From NCBI RefSeq assembly GCF_014650875.1, contig NZ_BMVU01000028.1:1-64000 (forward strand): 64,000 nt of DNA, written 5' to 3'. Positions 16,972 through 25,199 of this stretch are shown here, in pieces. This DNA is from Streptomyces minutiscleroticus. Its GTDB lineage: Bacteria > Actinomycetota > Actinomycetes > Streptomycetales > Streptomycetaceae. How positions within the stretch are numbered: position 1 is the stretch's first letter; every line of letters starts with the position of its first letter. Under the pieces are notes generated by a model. It did no database searches. It saw nothing but the letters and a program-made list of their open reading frames with translations, and was not told the DNA's origin. The translations under genes were made by a program, and so were the position numbers.

Positions 16972-17862
16972 ATGTCAGACAAGCGCACCGTGAGCGTCCT
17001 GGGCACCGGCATCATGGGGGCCGCGATGGCCCGCAACCTCGCCCGCGCCGGACACGCCGTCCGGGCCTGGAACCGCAGCCGCGACAAGGCCGAGCCGCTG
17101 GCCGCCGACGGGATCCACGTCGCCGACAGCCCCGCCGAGGCGGTGGAGGGGGCCGACGCCGTCCTCACCATGCTGTACGACGGCGAGGCGGTCCTGGAGG
17201 TCATGCGCCGGGCCGCGCCCGCCCTGCGCCCCGGCACCGTGTGGGTGCAGTCGACCACGACGGGCGTGGAGGCGATCGGCACGCTGGCGGACCTCGCCCG
17301 CGAGCACGGCCTGGTCCTCTTCGACGCGCCGGTGCTCGGCACCCGCCAGCCCGCGGAGGCCGGTCAGCTGCTGGTCCTCGCCGCGGGTCCCGAGGAGCAC
17401 CGGGCGGCCGTCGCCCCCGTCCTCGACGCGGTCGGCTCCCGTACGGTCTGGACGGGCGAGGACGCCGCGGCCGGCAGCGCCAGCCGCCTCAAGCTGGTGG
17501 CCAACAGCTGGGTGATCGCCGCGACCACCGCGACCGGCGAGGCGCTGGCCCTGGCCGAGGCCCTCGGCGTCGATCCCCGGGGCTTCTTCGACGCGATCGC
17601 GGGCGGCCCGCTGGACATGGGCTACCTGCACGCCAAGGCGGACCTGATCCTCCAGGGCCGTCTGACGCCGGCGAGCTTCGCGGTGAAGACGGCCGCGAAG
17701 GACGCCCGCCTGATCGCCGAGGCCGGGGAGCGGTACGGCGTCCGCCTCGACGTGGCCGCCGCGAGCGCGGACCGCTTCGCCCGCGCCGAGGCCCAGGGCC
17801 ACGGCGAGGAGGACATGGCCGCCGCGTACTTCGCCAGCTTCGACGAGCGGCCGTCCTCCTGA
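16972..17862 (+). CDS. NAD(P)-dependent beta-hydroxyacid dehydrogenase-like oxidoreductase
   Basis: 296 aa, ATG preceded by GGGAG. The Rossmann motif GTGIMGAAMARNLARAGH lies at residues 10-27, the substrate-binding loop is DAPVLGTRQPAEAG (DAPVSGG in classical members), and the catalytic Lys is in SRLKLVANSW near residue 177. This is the HIBADH / glyoxylate-succinic semialdehyde reductase / imine-reductase superfamily; the changed substrate loop fits an imine-reductase-like or aldehyde-reductase activity rather than 3-hydroxyisobutyrate dehydrogenase. It converges with the ArsR-type gene across a perfect hairpin. Confidence 0.88.
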   Translation: MSDKRTVSVLGTGIMGAAMARNLARAGHAVRAWNRSRDKAEPLAADGIHVADSPAEAVEGADAVLTMLYDGEAVLEVMRRAAPALRPGTVWVQSTTTGVEAIGTLADLAREHGLVLFDAPVLGTRQPAEAGQLLVLAAGPEEHRAAVAPVLDAVGSRTVWTGEDAAAGSASRLKLVANSWVIAATTATGEALALAEALGVDPRGFFDAIAGGPLDMGYLHAKADLILQGRLTPASFAVKTAAKDARLIAEAGERYGVRLDVAAASADRFARAEAQGHGEEDMAAAYFASFDERPSS

Positions 17863-17869
17863 GGGCGGG

Positions 17870-17893
17870 CCGCCCCCGGGCGCCCGGGGGCGG
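17870..17893. terminator. Perfect 24-bp palindromic terminator
   Basis: CCGCCCCCGGGC followed directly by its exact reverse complement, 8 bp after the reductase stop and abutting the stop of the convergent regulator gene at 17894. A bidirectional terminator is likely. Confidence 0.7.
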
Positions 17894-18256
17894 TCAGCTC
17901 TCGGGGTGGCGGCGCGCGGCGGTGAGGACCGTGTCGAGCAGGCCGGGGAACCGTGCGTCCAGGTCCTCGCGCCGCAGCCGGTTCATCTTGGCGGTGCCCC
18001 GGTAGACCTGCCGCAGCACGCCGCTCTCGCGCAGCACCCGGTAGTGGTGGGTGCAGGTGGACTTGGTCACCGGCAGTTCGACGTCCGAGCAGGACAGTTC
18101 GCCGCCGTCCTCGGCGAGCGCGCGCACCACGCGCAGCCGCATCGGGTCGGCGAGCGCGTGCAGGACGGCGGTGAGCCGGATCTCGGCGCGCTCCGGATGG
18201 GGCAGCGGTCGCCGTGCCGTGGCGCGGGGGACGGCCACTGCCTGCTGTTTCGTCAT
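17894..18256 (-). CDS. ArsR-type winged-helix transcriptional regulator
   Basis: A 120-aa repressor-type protein. The winged helix spans about 25-105: LTAVLHALADPMRLRVVRALAE, recognition segment LPVTKSTCTHHYRVLRESGVLR, wing QVYRGTAKMNRLR. A single Cys near the start of the recognition helix and another in LSCSDVE could sense thiol stress or electrophiles, but no metal-binding ELCVC motif is present. It is divergent from the ene-reductase gene at 18416, with a perfect inverted repeat between them. The simplest model is repression of itself and the reductase, relieved by an electrophilic substrate. Confidence 0.88.
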   Translation of the reverse strand: MTKQQAVAVPRATARRPLPHPERAEIRLTAVLHALADPMRLRVVRALAEDGGELSCSDVELPVTKSTCTHHYRVLRESGVLRQVYRGTAKMNRLRREDLDARFPGLLDTVLTAARRHPES

Positions 18257-18327
18257 GGTGGGTCGGCTCCCGGTGGGTGACGGACGCCTCATTGTACGAG
18301 GCTTCCCGTAATTTGACGCATGACGTA

Positions 18328-18345
18328 CTACGAGGACTATCGTAG
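18328..18345. promoter_or_regulatory. Inverted repeat CTACGA-N6-TCGTAG in the divergent promoter
   Basis: Perfect 6-bp arms, 71 bp upstream of the ene-reductase start and 72 bp upstream of the ArsR-type regulator start. A natural operator for the regulator at 17894. Confidence 0.55.
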
Positions 18346-18415
18346 AAGGCCGCCGGCCGCGTACCGCAGCACGCGGCCGGCGGCCTTCCCCCCCTCTGAA
18401 CCACGGGAGTCCTCT

Positions 18416-19492
18416 GTGAGCGCCCTGTTCGAGCCGTACACCCTGCGGTCCGTGACGATCCCCAACCGCGTGTGGATGCCCCCGATGTGCCAGTACTCCG
18501 CCGCCCCCGCGGGCGACGCGGCGGGCGTGGCCACGGACTGGCACTTCCAGCACTACGCGGCGCGCGCCGCGGGCGGCACCGGCCTGATCATCGTGGAGGC
18601 CACCGGTGTGGTCCCCGAGGGACGCATCTCCCCCAACGACCTGGGGCTGTGGAACGAGGAGCAGACCGCGGGGCTGAAGCGGATCACCGAGTTCCTCAAG
18701 GGGCAGGGCACCGTCCCCGGCATCCAGCTCGCGCACGCCGGGCGCAAGGCCTCCACGAGTCAGCCCTGGGAGGGCGACCGCGCGGTGGGCCCGGACGAGC
18801 ACGGCTGGACGCCGGTCGGCCCGAGCGCGGTGGCCTATCCCGGCCTGCACCTCCCGGAGGAGCTGAGCACCGAGGGGATCCGCGAGGTCGTCGACGCCTT
18901 CCGCGCCTCGGCGCGGCGCGCCCTGGAGGCGGGCTTCCAGGTGATCGAGATCCACGGCGCCCACGGCTACCTGATCCACAGCTTCCTCTCCTCCCACAGC
19001 AACAAGCGCACCGACGCCTACGGCGGCTCCTTCGAGAACCGCATCCGCCTCGCGGTGGAGGTCGTGGACGCCGTGCGCGAGGTGTGGCCCGAGGAGCTGC
19101 CCCTGCTCTTCCGCGTCTCCGCCACCGACTGGCTCCAGGAGGGCGGCTGGACCCCGGACGACACCGTCGCCCTCGCCCGCGTCCTCACCGAGCACGGCGT
19201 GGACCTGATGGACGTCTCCACCGGTGGCAACGCGGACGGTGTGACCATCCCGGTCGGCCCGAACTACCAGGTGCCGTTCGCCGCCCGCGTCAGGAACGAG
19301 ACCGGGATGCCGGCCGCCGCGGTCGGCGAGATCACCGACCCGGAGCAGGCGGAGAAGATCCTCGCCAACGGTGAGGCCGACGCGATCCTCGTCGGCCGCC
19401 AGCTCCTGCGCGAGCCCACCTGGGCCCGCCGTGCGGCCCGCGAGCTCGGCGGCGACGTCCGCATCCCGCCGCAGTACGGCTGGCGCCCCTGA
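18416..19492 (+). CDS. YqjM-like Old Yellow Enzyme (NADH:flavin oxidoreductase)
   Basis: 358 aa from a GTG start with CGGGAG upstream. It is the short, thermophilic-like OYE class: N-terminal LFEPYTLRSVTIPNRVWMPPM with the family Cys in MCQYS, FMN/substrate His pair in the HGAHGYLIHSF segment, then LSSHSNKRTDAYGGSFENR and the FMN phosphate site DAILVGRQLLREP. Uses NADPH to reduce activated alkenes such as enones, maleimides and quinones. It is transcribed divergently from an ArsR-type regulator and ends at a strong hairpin, so it is a single-gene detoxification unit. Confidence 0.93.
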   Translation: MSALFEPYTLRSVTIPNRVWMPPMCQYSAAPAGDAAGVATDWHFQHYAARAAGGTGLIIVEATGVVPEGRISPNDLGLWNEEQTAGLKRITEFLKGQGTVPGIQLAHAGRKASTSQPWEGDRAVGPDEHGWTPVGPSAVAYPGLHLPEELSTEGIREVVDAFRASARRALEAGFQVIEIHGAHGYLIHSFLSSHSNKRTDAYGGSFENRIRLAVEVVDAVREVWPEELPLLFRVSATDWLQEGGWTPDDTVALARVLTEHGVDLMDVSTGGNADGVTIPVGPNYQVPFAARVRNETGMPAAAVGEITDPEQAEKILANGEADAILVGRQLLREPTWARRAARELGGDVRIPPQYGWRP

Positions 19493-19516
19493 CCCCGGCG
19501 GACCCGGCGTGACGTC

Positions 19517-19548
19517 CCGGCGCGCGGTCCTTCGGGACCGCGCGCCGG
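19517..19548. terminator. 14-bp hairpin with UUCG loop
   Basis: Arms 19517-19530 and 19535-19548 match perfectly around TTCG, an extra-stable tetraloop. It lies between the converging ene-reductase and DyP peroxidase genes. Confidence 0.8.
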
Positions 19549-19558
19549 ACGCGTCCGG

Positions 19559-20575
19559 TCAGCGCGCCGCGCCGCGCTCCGCGGCCTCGTCGAGGAAGTC
19601 GGCCGACGGGACGAAGAAGAGGGTGCCGGTCACCGCGCGGGAGAAGTCCAGGATCGGGTCGTGGCCGGTCCCGGGCAGCCCGAGGAACATCCGCCGCAGC
19701 ATGGTCTCGGGGACGTGCGGGTCGCGGGCGTAGCTGATGAAGTACGTGCCGAACTCCCCCTGGCCCGGCCGTCCGAACGGCATGGCCGCTCTCACGACGC
19801 GCTGCTCCCTGCCGTCGCCGTCCAGCACGGTGTTCACCTCGACGTGGGAGCCGGGCACGCCGAGTTCGAGGTTGGTCAGCTTGGTGCGGCCGATCACCTT
19901 CTCCTGCGCCTCGACCGCCAGCGCCTCCCAGGAGTCCACGTCGTGCAGGTACTTCTGCACGACGGCGTAGCTGCCGCCCGCGAACCCCGCGTCCTCCTCC
20001 CCCGTCAGCACGGCGTCCGCCGCCCCCTGCCCGACCGGGTTCTCGGTGCCGTCGACGAAGCCGAGGAGGTTGCGGGAGTCGAAGTACTTGAACGCCTGCA
20101 CCTCGTCCACCACCACGACCGCGCCCCGCAGCCGCCGCAGGACCTCCGCGGCCAGCGCGAAGCAGAGGTCCGGGCGCCCCGCGCGGATGTGGAACAGCAG
20201 GTCGCCCGGTGTGGACACGGCGGTGTGCCGGGGCCCCCTCAGCTCCTCGAACGGGTGCAGCGCGGCGGGCCGCGGCGCGCCGAACAGGCGGTCCCACGCG
20301 TCGGAGCCCACCCCCGCCACGCAGGTCAGCGCCGCCTCCGGGCTGGCGAAGCCGATGGACCGCTGCAGTCCCGCGAGGTCCGGCAGCAGCCCGCGCACCG
20401 TCTCCTCGCCGCCGGGCGGGACGGTGACCACGAGGAAGAGGGCCGCGGGCGCCGGCGGGCCCAGCACCGGCTGGGGCTGCGGCCGTGACGGCGACCGGGG
20501 CACGGGCGGCGCCGGTCGCCGCGGCTGGAAGGGCGGCTGCGGCTGGGCTCCGGCCGACGAAACCGGCGACGACAT
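19559..20575 (-). CDS. DyP-type haem peroxidase
   Basis: 338 aa from the ATG at 20575 (GGAGGAG upstream). The key motif GFVDGTENP, with the distal catalytic Asp, is present, and the proximal haem His is probably in GSHVEVNTV; further haem-pocket residues are in RAAMPFGRPGQGEFGTYFISYARDP (read in two pieces). The first 50 residues are Pro/Gln/Arg-rich, without a Tat twin-arginine motif, so it is likely cytoplasmic, closer to the B-type (YfeX/DypB) class. No encapsulin gene or cargo tag is visible nearby. Function: H2O2-dependent oxidation of dyes, phenolics or porphyrins. Confidence 0.9.
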   Translation of the reverse strand: MSSPVSSAGAQPQPPFQPRRPAPPVPRSPSRPQPQPVLGPPAPAALFLVVTVPPGGEETVRGLLPDLAGLQRSIGFASPEAALTCVAGVGSDAWDRLFGAPRPAALHPFEELRGPRHTAVSTPGDLLFHIRAGRPDLCFALAAEVLRRLRGAVVVVDEVQAFKYFDSRNLLGFVDGTENPVGQGAADAVLTGEEDAGFAGGSYAVVQKYLHDVDSWEALAVEAQEKVIGRTKLTNLELGVPGSHVEVNTVLDGDGREQRVVRAAMPFGRPGQGEFGTYFISYARDPHVPETMLRRMFLGLPGTGHDPILDFSRAVTGTLFFVPSADFLDEAAERGAAR

Positions 20576-20903
20576 GGCTCCTCCTCGTACCGACGAACAC
20601 GGGCATCGGCGTGCGCACCGGGCGGCGAGGGCGGCCTCTCGGCGCGGTTCGTCCGTGGTCCCCTTCCCATCGGACGGCTTCACCATCCGTGACCCTGCCC
20701 TTGTCGTGGAGAAACGATGCGGACACCTACACGGCACATACACGTGATGCGTCCGCCAGCCGCCCCGCCGGTCCGTGCGCCGCTCCGGGCGGAGGCCGGG
20801 GACGGTGCGCGGCACCGCGCGCGACGGCGGCCCGGCCGTGCCGCGCGGTGCGCACGGGCCGGTGCGGCGGACTCCCCCCGGGGGGCGCGGGAGAGGCGGG
20901 CGG
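20576..20903. other. Upstream region of the DyP gene, no gene seen
   Basis: 328 bp between DyP and the LysR gene on the minus strand. A short CCCCCCGGGGGG palindrome at about 20874-20886 could end the LysR transcript. No ORF is supported. Confidence 0.4.
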
Positions 20904-21758
20904 TCAGCCGCTGCGGTACAGCGTGGTGAGCAGGTCGACCACGGCCTGGGTGGCGGGGTGCGCGTCCTCCCGCCACCAGGCGAGACGCACCGCGACGGGC
21001 TCGGCGTCGCGCACCGGCCGGTAGACGACCCCGGGCCGCGGGTACTGGTGCGCGGTCGCCTCGGCCGTCATGCCGACGCAGCGGCCCGTGGAGATCACGT
21101 TCAGCCAGTCGTCGACGTCGTGGACCTCCTCGGTCGCCGGACGGATCTCCCGCGGCCACAGCTCGGCCGTGGTGGTGCCGGTCCGCCGGTCGATCGCCAG
21201 GGTGCGCCCGCCGAGGTCGGCGAGGCGCACCGAGCGGCGCCGGGCCAGCGGGTCGTCGGCGGCCAGGGCGCACAGGCGCCGCTCCAGGCCGACGACGGCG
21301 CAGTCCGTGCCGCGGTGGTCGGGCGCACGGCGGACGACGGCCAGGTCGCAGGCGCCCTCGGCCAGGCCCGCGGTGGCGGAGTTCACCCGGACCAGCTGCA
21401 GTTCCGTACCGGGGTGCGCCTGGGCCCAGCGGCGCTGGAAGGCCGGCGTGTGCCGCCCGAGGGCCGACCAGGCGTAGCCGATCCGCAGGAGCGTGTGCCC
21501 GGAGGTGGCCTCCCGGACCAGGTCGTCCACCTCGCCGAGCACCCGGCGGGCCCGCGCCAGGACGCGCAATCCGGTCGCCGTCGGCGTCACCTCGCGGGAG
21601 GTCCGCCGCAGCAGCCGTGCGCCCAGGGCCCGTTCGAGGGAGGCCAGGGTGCGGGAGACGGCCGCCTGGGAGACGCCGAGGGCGATGGCCGCGTCGGTGA
21701 AGGTCCCTTCGTCGGCGATCGCGACGAGACAGCGCAGCTGCCGCAGCTCCACATCCAT
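20904..21758 (-). CDS. LysR-family transcriptional regulator
   Basis: 284 aa from the ATG at 21758 (MDVELRQLRCLVAIADEG). The HTH at residues 5-62 is canonical (FTDAAIALGVSQAAVSRTLASLERALG), followed by the LysR substrate-binding domain (about 90-284). It is divergent from the EamA exporter, with only 68 bp between starts, the classic LysR arrangement; the exporter is its likely target. Confidence 0.9.
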   Translation of the reverse strand: MDVELRQLRCLVAIADEGTFTDAAIALGVSQAAVSRTLASLERALGARLLRRTSREVTPTATGLRVLARARRVLGEVDDLVREATSGHTLLRIGYAWSALGRHTPAFQRRWAQAHPGTELQLVRVNSATAGLAEGACDLAVVRRAPDHRGTDCAVVGLERRLCALAADDPLARRRSVRLADLGGRTLAIDRRTGTTTAELWPREIRPATEEVHDVDDWLNVISTGRCVGMTAEATAHQYPRPGVVYRPVRDAEPVAVRLAWWREDAHPATQAVVDLLTTLYRSG

Positions 21759-21826
21759 GACGCCAGCGTATAGACGGCACCGCCGGCACATTTTGCGCAG
21801 GCGCGGGCCGCGCGCACGATCGGGCC

Positions 21827-22861
21827 ATGTGCGCCGTCCCCGCACCTGCCGCCCCGCAGGAACCCTCGAATCCGCATCAGCGTCCGCATCCGTGCCCCGT
21901 CCCGCCGTCACGGCCCGCAGCGCGCTCCGCGGCACGGCCGCGCTCCGGACCGCGGCAGGAGGCCGGAGTGCGGCCGCGGGCCGCGGGCCGCCGCTTCGCC
22001 GGTGTCGCCACGATGGTCGGCAGCGGTCTGTGCAACCAGACCGGCGCCGCGCTCGGCTCCCTGGCCTTCCCTGTCATCGGACCCGTCGGCGTCGTCGCCG
22101 TGCGCCAGTACGTCGCCGCGGCCGTGCTGCTGGCCGTCGGCCGTCCCCGGCTGCGCGCCCTCACCTGGTACCAGTGGCGGCCGGTCATGGCGCTGACCGC
22201 GGTGTTCGCCACGATGAACCTCTCCCTCTACAGCGCGATCGACCGCGTCGGCCTCGGCCTGGCGGTGACCCTGGAGTTCCTCGGCCCGCTCACCGTCGCC
22301 CTGGCCGCCTCGCGCCGCCGGACGGACCTGTGCTGCGCCGTGGCCGCCGGAGCCGGTGTCGTCGTCCTGATGCGCCCGCAGCCCTCGGCCGACTACGTGG
22401 GCATGGGCCTCGGGCTCCTCGCGGCGGTCTGCTGGGCGTCGTACATCCTGCTCAACCGCACCGTCGGCCGCCGCGTCCCCGGAGCGCAGGGATCGGCGGC
22501 GGCCGCGGCCCTGTCCGCCGTCCTGTTCCTGCCGGTGGGCGTCGTCCTCGCCGCGCACCGGCCGCCGACCGCAGGGGCCCTGGGGTACGCCGTGGCCGCC
22601 GGTGTCCTCTCGTCCGCCGTGCCGTACCTCGCCGACCTGGTCACCCTGCGCCGCGTGCCGGCCCCGGCCTTCGGACTCTTCATGAGCGTCAACCCCGTCC
22701 TCGCGGCCGTCGTCGGGTGGCTCGGGCTGGGCCAGGGGCTGGACCGGACGGAGTGGTCGGCCATCGGCGCGATCGTCGCCGCCAACGCGGTCGCCGTCCT
22801 CGCGCGGCCGGCACCGCCCGCCCCTCAGGCCCGCTCCCCCCGGCCGGCCGCCGACAGCTGA
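21827..22861 (+). CDS. EamA/RhtA-like drug-metabolite exporter
   Basis: 344 aa with ten predicted transmembrane helices in two EamA repeats (about 60-185 and 195-325; LSLYSAIDRVGLGLAVTLEFLGPL, LLAAVCWASYILLNRTVG, FMSVNPVLAAVVGWL). The first 50 residues are Pro/Arg-rich and variable, so the true start may lie further in. RhtA relatives export threonine, homoserine and related amino acids. Its 3' end overlaps the convergent integrase-like gene by 37 bp. Confidence 0.88.
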   Translation: MCAVPAPAAPQEPSNPHQRPHPCPVPPSRPAARSAARPRSGPRQEAGVRPRAAGRRFAGVATMVGSGLCNQTGAALGSLAFPVIGPVGVVAVRQYVAAAVLLAVGRPRLRALTWYQWRPVMALTAVFATMNLSLYSAIDRVGLGLAVTLEFLGPLTVALAASRRRTDLCCAVAAGAGVVVLMRPQPSADYVGMGLGLLAAVCWASYILLNRTVGRRVPGAQGSAAAAALSAVLFLPVGVVLAAHRPPTAGALGYAVAAGVLSSAVPYLADLVTLRRVPAPAFGLFMSVNPVLAAVVGWLGLGQGLDRTEWSAIGAIVAANAVAVLARPAPPAPQARSPRPAADS

Positions 22862-23592
22862 CGGAGCGTCCAGCCGCGCCCGTCCGGGTCGAGCGGGCGG
22901 GTGGCCGCCCCGAAGAGCTCCGCCGCCCGCCGGTACGAGAGCCGGCCGCGGCGCGTGGCGAACAGCGGCCCGCCGACCCGGCCGAGGGCCAGCAGGGGCA
23001 GCAGCCGGGCCGAGCCGTCGCCCCAGCGCAGGGGCGGGTGGCCGCGGACACGGGCGCGGCGCCCCGGCAGGTCGAGGTCGTCGACGTCGAGGGCGAGGAC
23101 GCGTTCGATCGGCGCCCCGGTCTCGTACAGCAGGTGCCAGAAGGCCTGTTCGCGCAGGTCGGCGGGGAGCCGCAGGACCGCACGGACCTGGTCGGGCTCC
23201 AGGCGCGCGCCGCCGGGGCCCGGTCGCGGCGCGGCGCGGGGGCGCAGCCCGGCCGTGGGGTCGTGCCGCAGCCAGCCCTGGGCCCGCCACCACGTCACGG
23301 CGCCGACGAGGACGGACAGTTCGCGGTTGGCGGTGCGCGCTCCGACGGCTCCGGTCCGCGCGTCCAGGGCGGCGCGCAGCCGGTCCGCGGCGGCCGGTCC
23401 GTCCAGCAGGCCGAGCGGGAGGACGGGCGGCACGGCGTTGCGGCGGTCGTGCCCCGCCGGCGGCGTGCGGTCCGCCAGGGCCCAGGCCCAGGTGGTGAGG
23501 GCGATGCGGTAGACCCGGCGCGAGCCCTCGCCCAGGGGGACGGCGGACAGGAACCGCTCGGCGGCCACGGCGTACTCCACCGGCTCACCCAT
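22825..23592 (-). CDS. Degenerate tyrosine-recombinase-like protein
   Basis: 255 aa. The N-terminal part resembles a phage integrase SAM-like core-binding domain (ERFLSAVPLGEGSRRVYRIALTTWAWAL, RTANRELSVLVGAVTWWRAQGWL). The C-terminal part keeps the catalytic-domain scaffold (AFWHLLYETGAPIERVLALDVDDLDL, GGPLFATRRGRLSYRRAAELFG), but the first catalytic Arg (GLR in active enzymes) reads GAP, the HxxR motif reads WTLR, and the protein ends before the active-site Tyr. It is therefore unlikely to recombine DNA; a DNA-binding role or a decaying integrase is possible. No att repeats or other phage genes were seen around it. Confidence 0.75.
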   Translation of the reverse strand: MGEPVEYAVAAERFLSAVPLGEGSRRVYRIALTTWAWALADRTPPAGHDRRNAVPPVLPLGLLDGPAAADRLRAALDARTGAVGARTANRELSVLVGAVTWWRAQGWLRHDPTAGLRPRAAPRPGPGGARLEPDQVRAVLRLPADLREQAFWHLLYETGAPIERVLALDVDDLDLPGRRARVRGHPPLRWGDGSARLLPLLALGRVGGPLFATRRGRLSYRRAAELFGAATRPLDPDGRGWTLRQLSAAGRGERA

Positions 23593-23667
23593 ACGGCCGT
23601 CCTCCCCCTCGCCCCGTCGACGATGCACCGCAGTAAATCACGCATATGCCTGCGCCTCCTCCAGCAT

Positions 23668-23692
23668 AAGTTGAGGAGAGGTGGCTCAACTT
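23668..23692. promoter_or_regulatory. Inverted repeat AAGTTGAG-N9-CTCAACTT upstream of the MFS gene
   Basis: Perfect 8-bp arms (23668-23675 and 23685-23692), 52 bp before the MFS start and 75 bp before the integrase-like start. It looks like a dimeric-repressor operator. It resembles the HspR HAIR element (CTTGAG/CTCAAG) but differs in sequence and spacing. Confidence 0.6.
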
Positions 23693-23744
23693 CTTTTCGC
23701 CTCGGTTCTGGCGTGTCGCGTCCGGGGCGCCGCACCCTGCGTCC

Positions 23745-25025
23745 ATGCCCCTCGAACGACGACGCCTCTCGGTGCTGCGCGTACGCGACTTCCGCCGCTT
23801 CTTCATCGGTTACACCACCTCCCTGCTGGGGTCGGCGATGGCCTCGGTCGCGCTGGCCTTCGCCGTCCTGGGGACGGGCGGTTCGGGCACCGAGCTGGGC
23901 TGGGTGCTGGCGGCGCGGATCGTGCCGCTGGTGCTCACCCTGCTCGTCGGCGGGGTGGTCGGCGACCGCGTGGGCAGCCGGCCGGTGATGCTGGCGGCCG
24001 ACGCCGTGCGCTGCCTCACCCAGCTCGGCCTGGTCGCGGTCCTGCTGGACGGCGCGCCCGAACTGTGGGCGCTCGTCGCCCTCGTGGCGCTCTGGGGCGT
24101 CGCGGAGGCGCTGTTCACACCGGCCCTCGGAGCCCTCGTCCCGCACACCGTGCCCGCCGGCCTGCTGGCGGACGCCAACGCGGTGCTCGTCCTGGCCCGC
24201 TCGGCCGCCTCCGTCGCGGGTCCCGCGCTCGCCGGTCCGCTGACCGCCGTGGCGGGCGCGCCGGCCGTCCTCGCCCTGGACGCCGCGAGCTACGCCGTCG
24301 GCCTCGCGACGCTGCCGCTGTTGCCGCGGACGGCGCGCACCGCCGCCGCGGCCCCGTCGTTCCTGCGCGAACTGCGCGAGGGGTGGGCGGAGTTCACCGC
24401 GCGGACCTGGCTGTGGGTCACCACCGTGCACGTGTGCTGCTTCAACCTCTTCGTGTGGGCGCCGTTCCTGGTGCTCGGCCCGGTCGTCGCCGACGCGCGG
24501 TTCGGCGGCGCGGCCGCGTGGGGCCTGGTCATGGCCCTGTACGGTGGCGGAGCGGTGGCCGGCGGGCTCGCCCTGCTGGGCCGCCGGCCGCGCCGTCCGC
24601 TGCTGACCGGCACGGTGGCCACGCTCGGCTGGGCGTTCCCCGCCGGTGCCCTCGCCGCCGGGGGGTCACTGCCGTGGATCTGCGCCGCCGCACTGCTCGC
24701 CGGTGTCGGGACCGCGGTCTGCAACACCCTCTACACCACCGCCGTCCAGCACACCGTCCCCGCGGACAGGCTGGCCCGGGTCGACGCCTTCGGCTCCTTC
24801 GGGGCCTTCGCGCTCGGGCCGGTCGGACTGGCCGCCGCCGGACCGGCCGCCGCCCTCCTGGGCACGTCGGCCGTGCTGGGCTTCGGCGCGGCGTGGCAGG
24901 TCGCGGCCGTCCTCGTGGTCGTCGCGCTGCCCTCGGTGCGCACCGGGCCGCCGCGGCCGCCCCGCCCGGCCCCCGCACCCCGCCCCGGCGACGGGCGCGA
25001 GCCCTCCGCGCCGCGGAGCCCGTGA
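23745..25025 (+). CDS. MFS transporter (EntS/MFS_3-like)
   Basis: 426 aa, 12 predicted transmembrane helices. N-terminal LRVRDFRRFFIGYTTSLLG and loop 2-3 motif GGVVGDRVGSRPVMLAADAVR place it in the MFS_3 group that includes enterobactin exporter EntS and several antibiotic or macrolide exporters. It has a long Pro-rich tail. No biosynthetic genes are adjacent. The start ATG has no strong ribosome site; a perfect inverted repeat lies 52 bp upstream and may control it. Confidence 0.9.
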   Translation: MPLERRRLSVLRVRDFRRFFIGYTTSLLGSAMASVALAFAVLGTGGSGTELGWVLAARIVPLVLTLLVGGVVGDRVGSRPVMLAADAVRCLTQLGLVAVLLDGAPELWALVALVALWGVAEALFTPALGALVPHTVPAGLLADANAVLVLARSAASVAGPALAGPLTAVAGAPAVLALDAASYAVGLATLPLLPRTARTAAAAPSFLRELREGWAEFTARTWLWVTTVHVCCFNLFVWAPFLVLGPVVADARFGGAAAWGLVMALYGGGAVAGGLALLGRRPRRPLLTGTVATLGWAFPAGALAAGGSLPWICAAALLAGVGTAVCNTLYTTAVQHTVPADRLARVDAFGSFGAFALGPVGLAAAGPAAALLGTSAVLGFGAAWQVAAVLVVVALPSVRTGPPRPPRPAPAPRPGDGREPSAPRSP

Positions 25026-25199
25026 CGGACGACCCGTGACGGACGGCCGTCCCACCATGTGCCCCCTCGTCCCCCCCCTGCGCCCACCCGGTCACCGGGC
25101 TCGTCCTTCCGGGTGCGGCTGCGCCCGGATCGTCGATTACGCCCCGTCGAGCAGGGAACACGTGGATGGCCGTACACACCGACACGTCTGGAGAGTGCC

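Noticed and set aside
20716..20929. Possible leader peptide MRTPTRHIHVMRPP
   Set aside because: The start resembles some leader peptides (RHIHVMR), but no stop or Cys-Arg end follows, and the next gene on that strand is far away.
23668..23692. HspR HAIR element
   Set aside because: HAIR is CTTGAGT-N7-ACTCAAG. Here the arms are AAGTTGAG/CTCAACTT with a 9-bp spacer, so only the TTGAG/CTCAA core matches.
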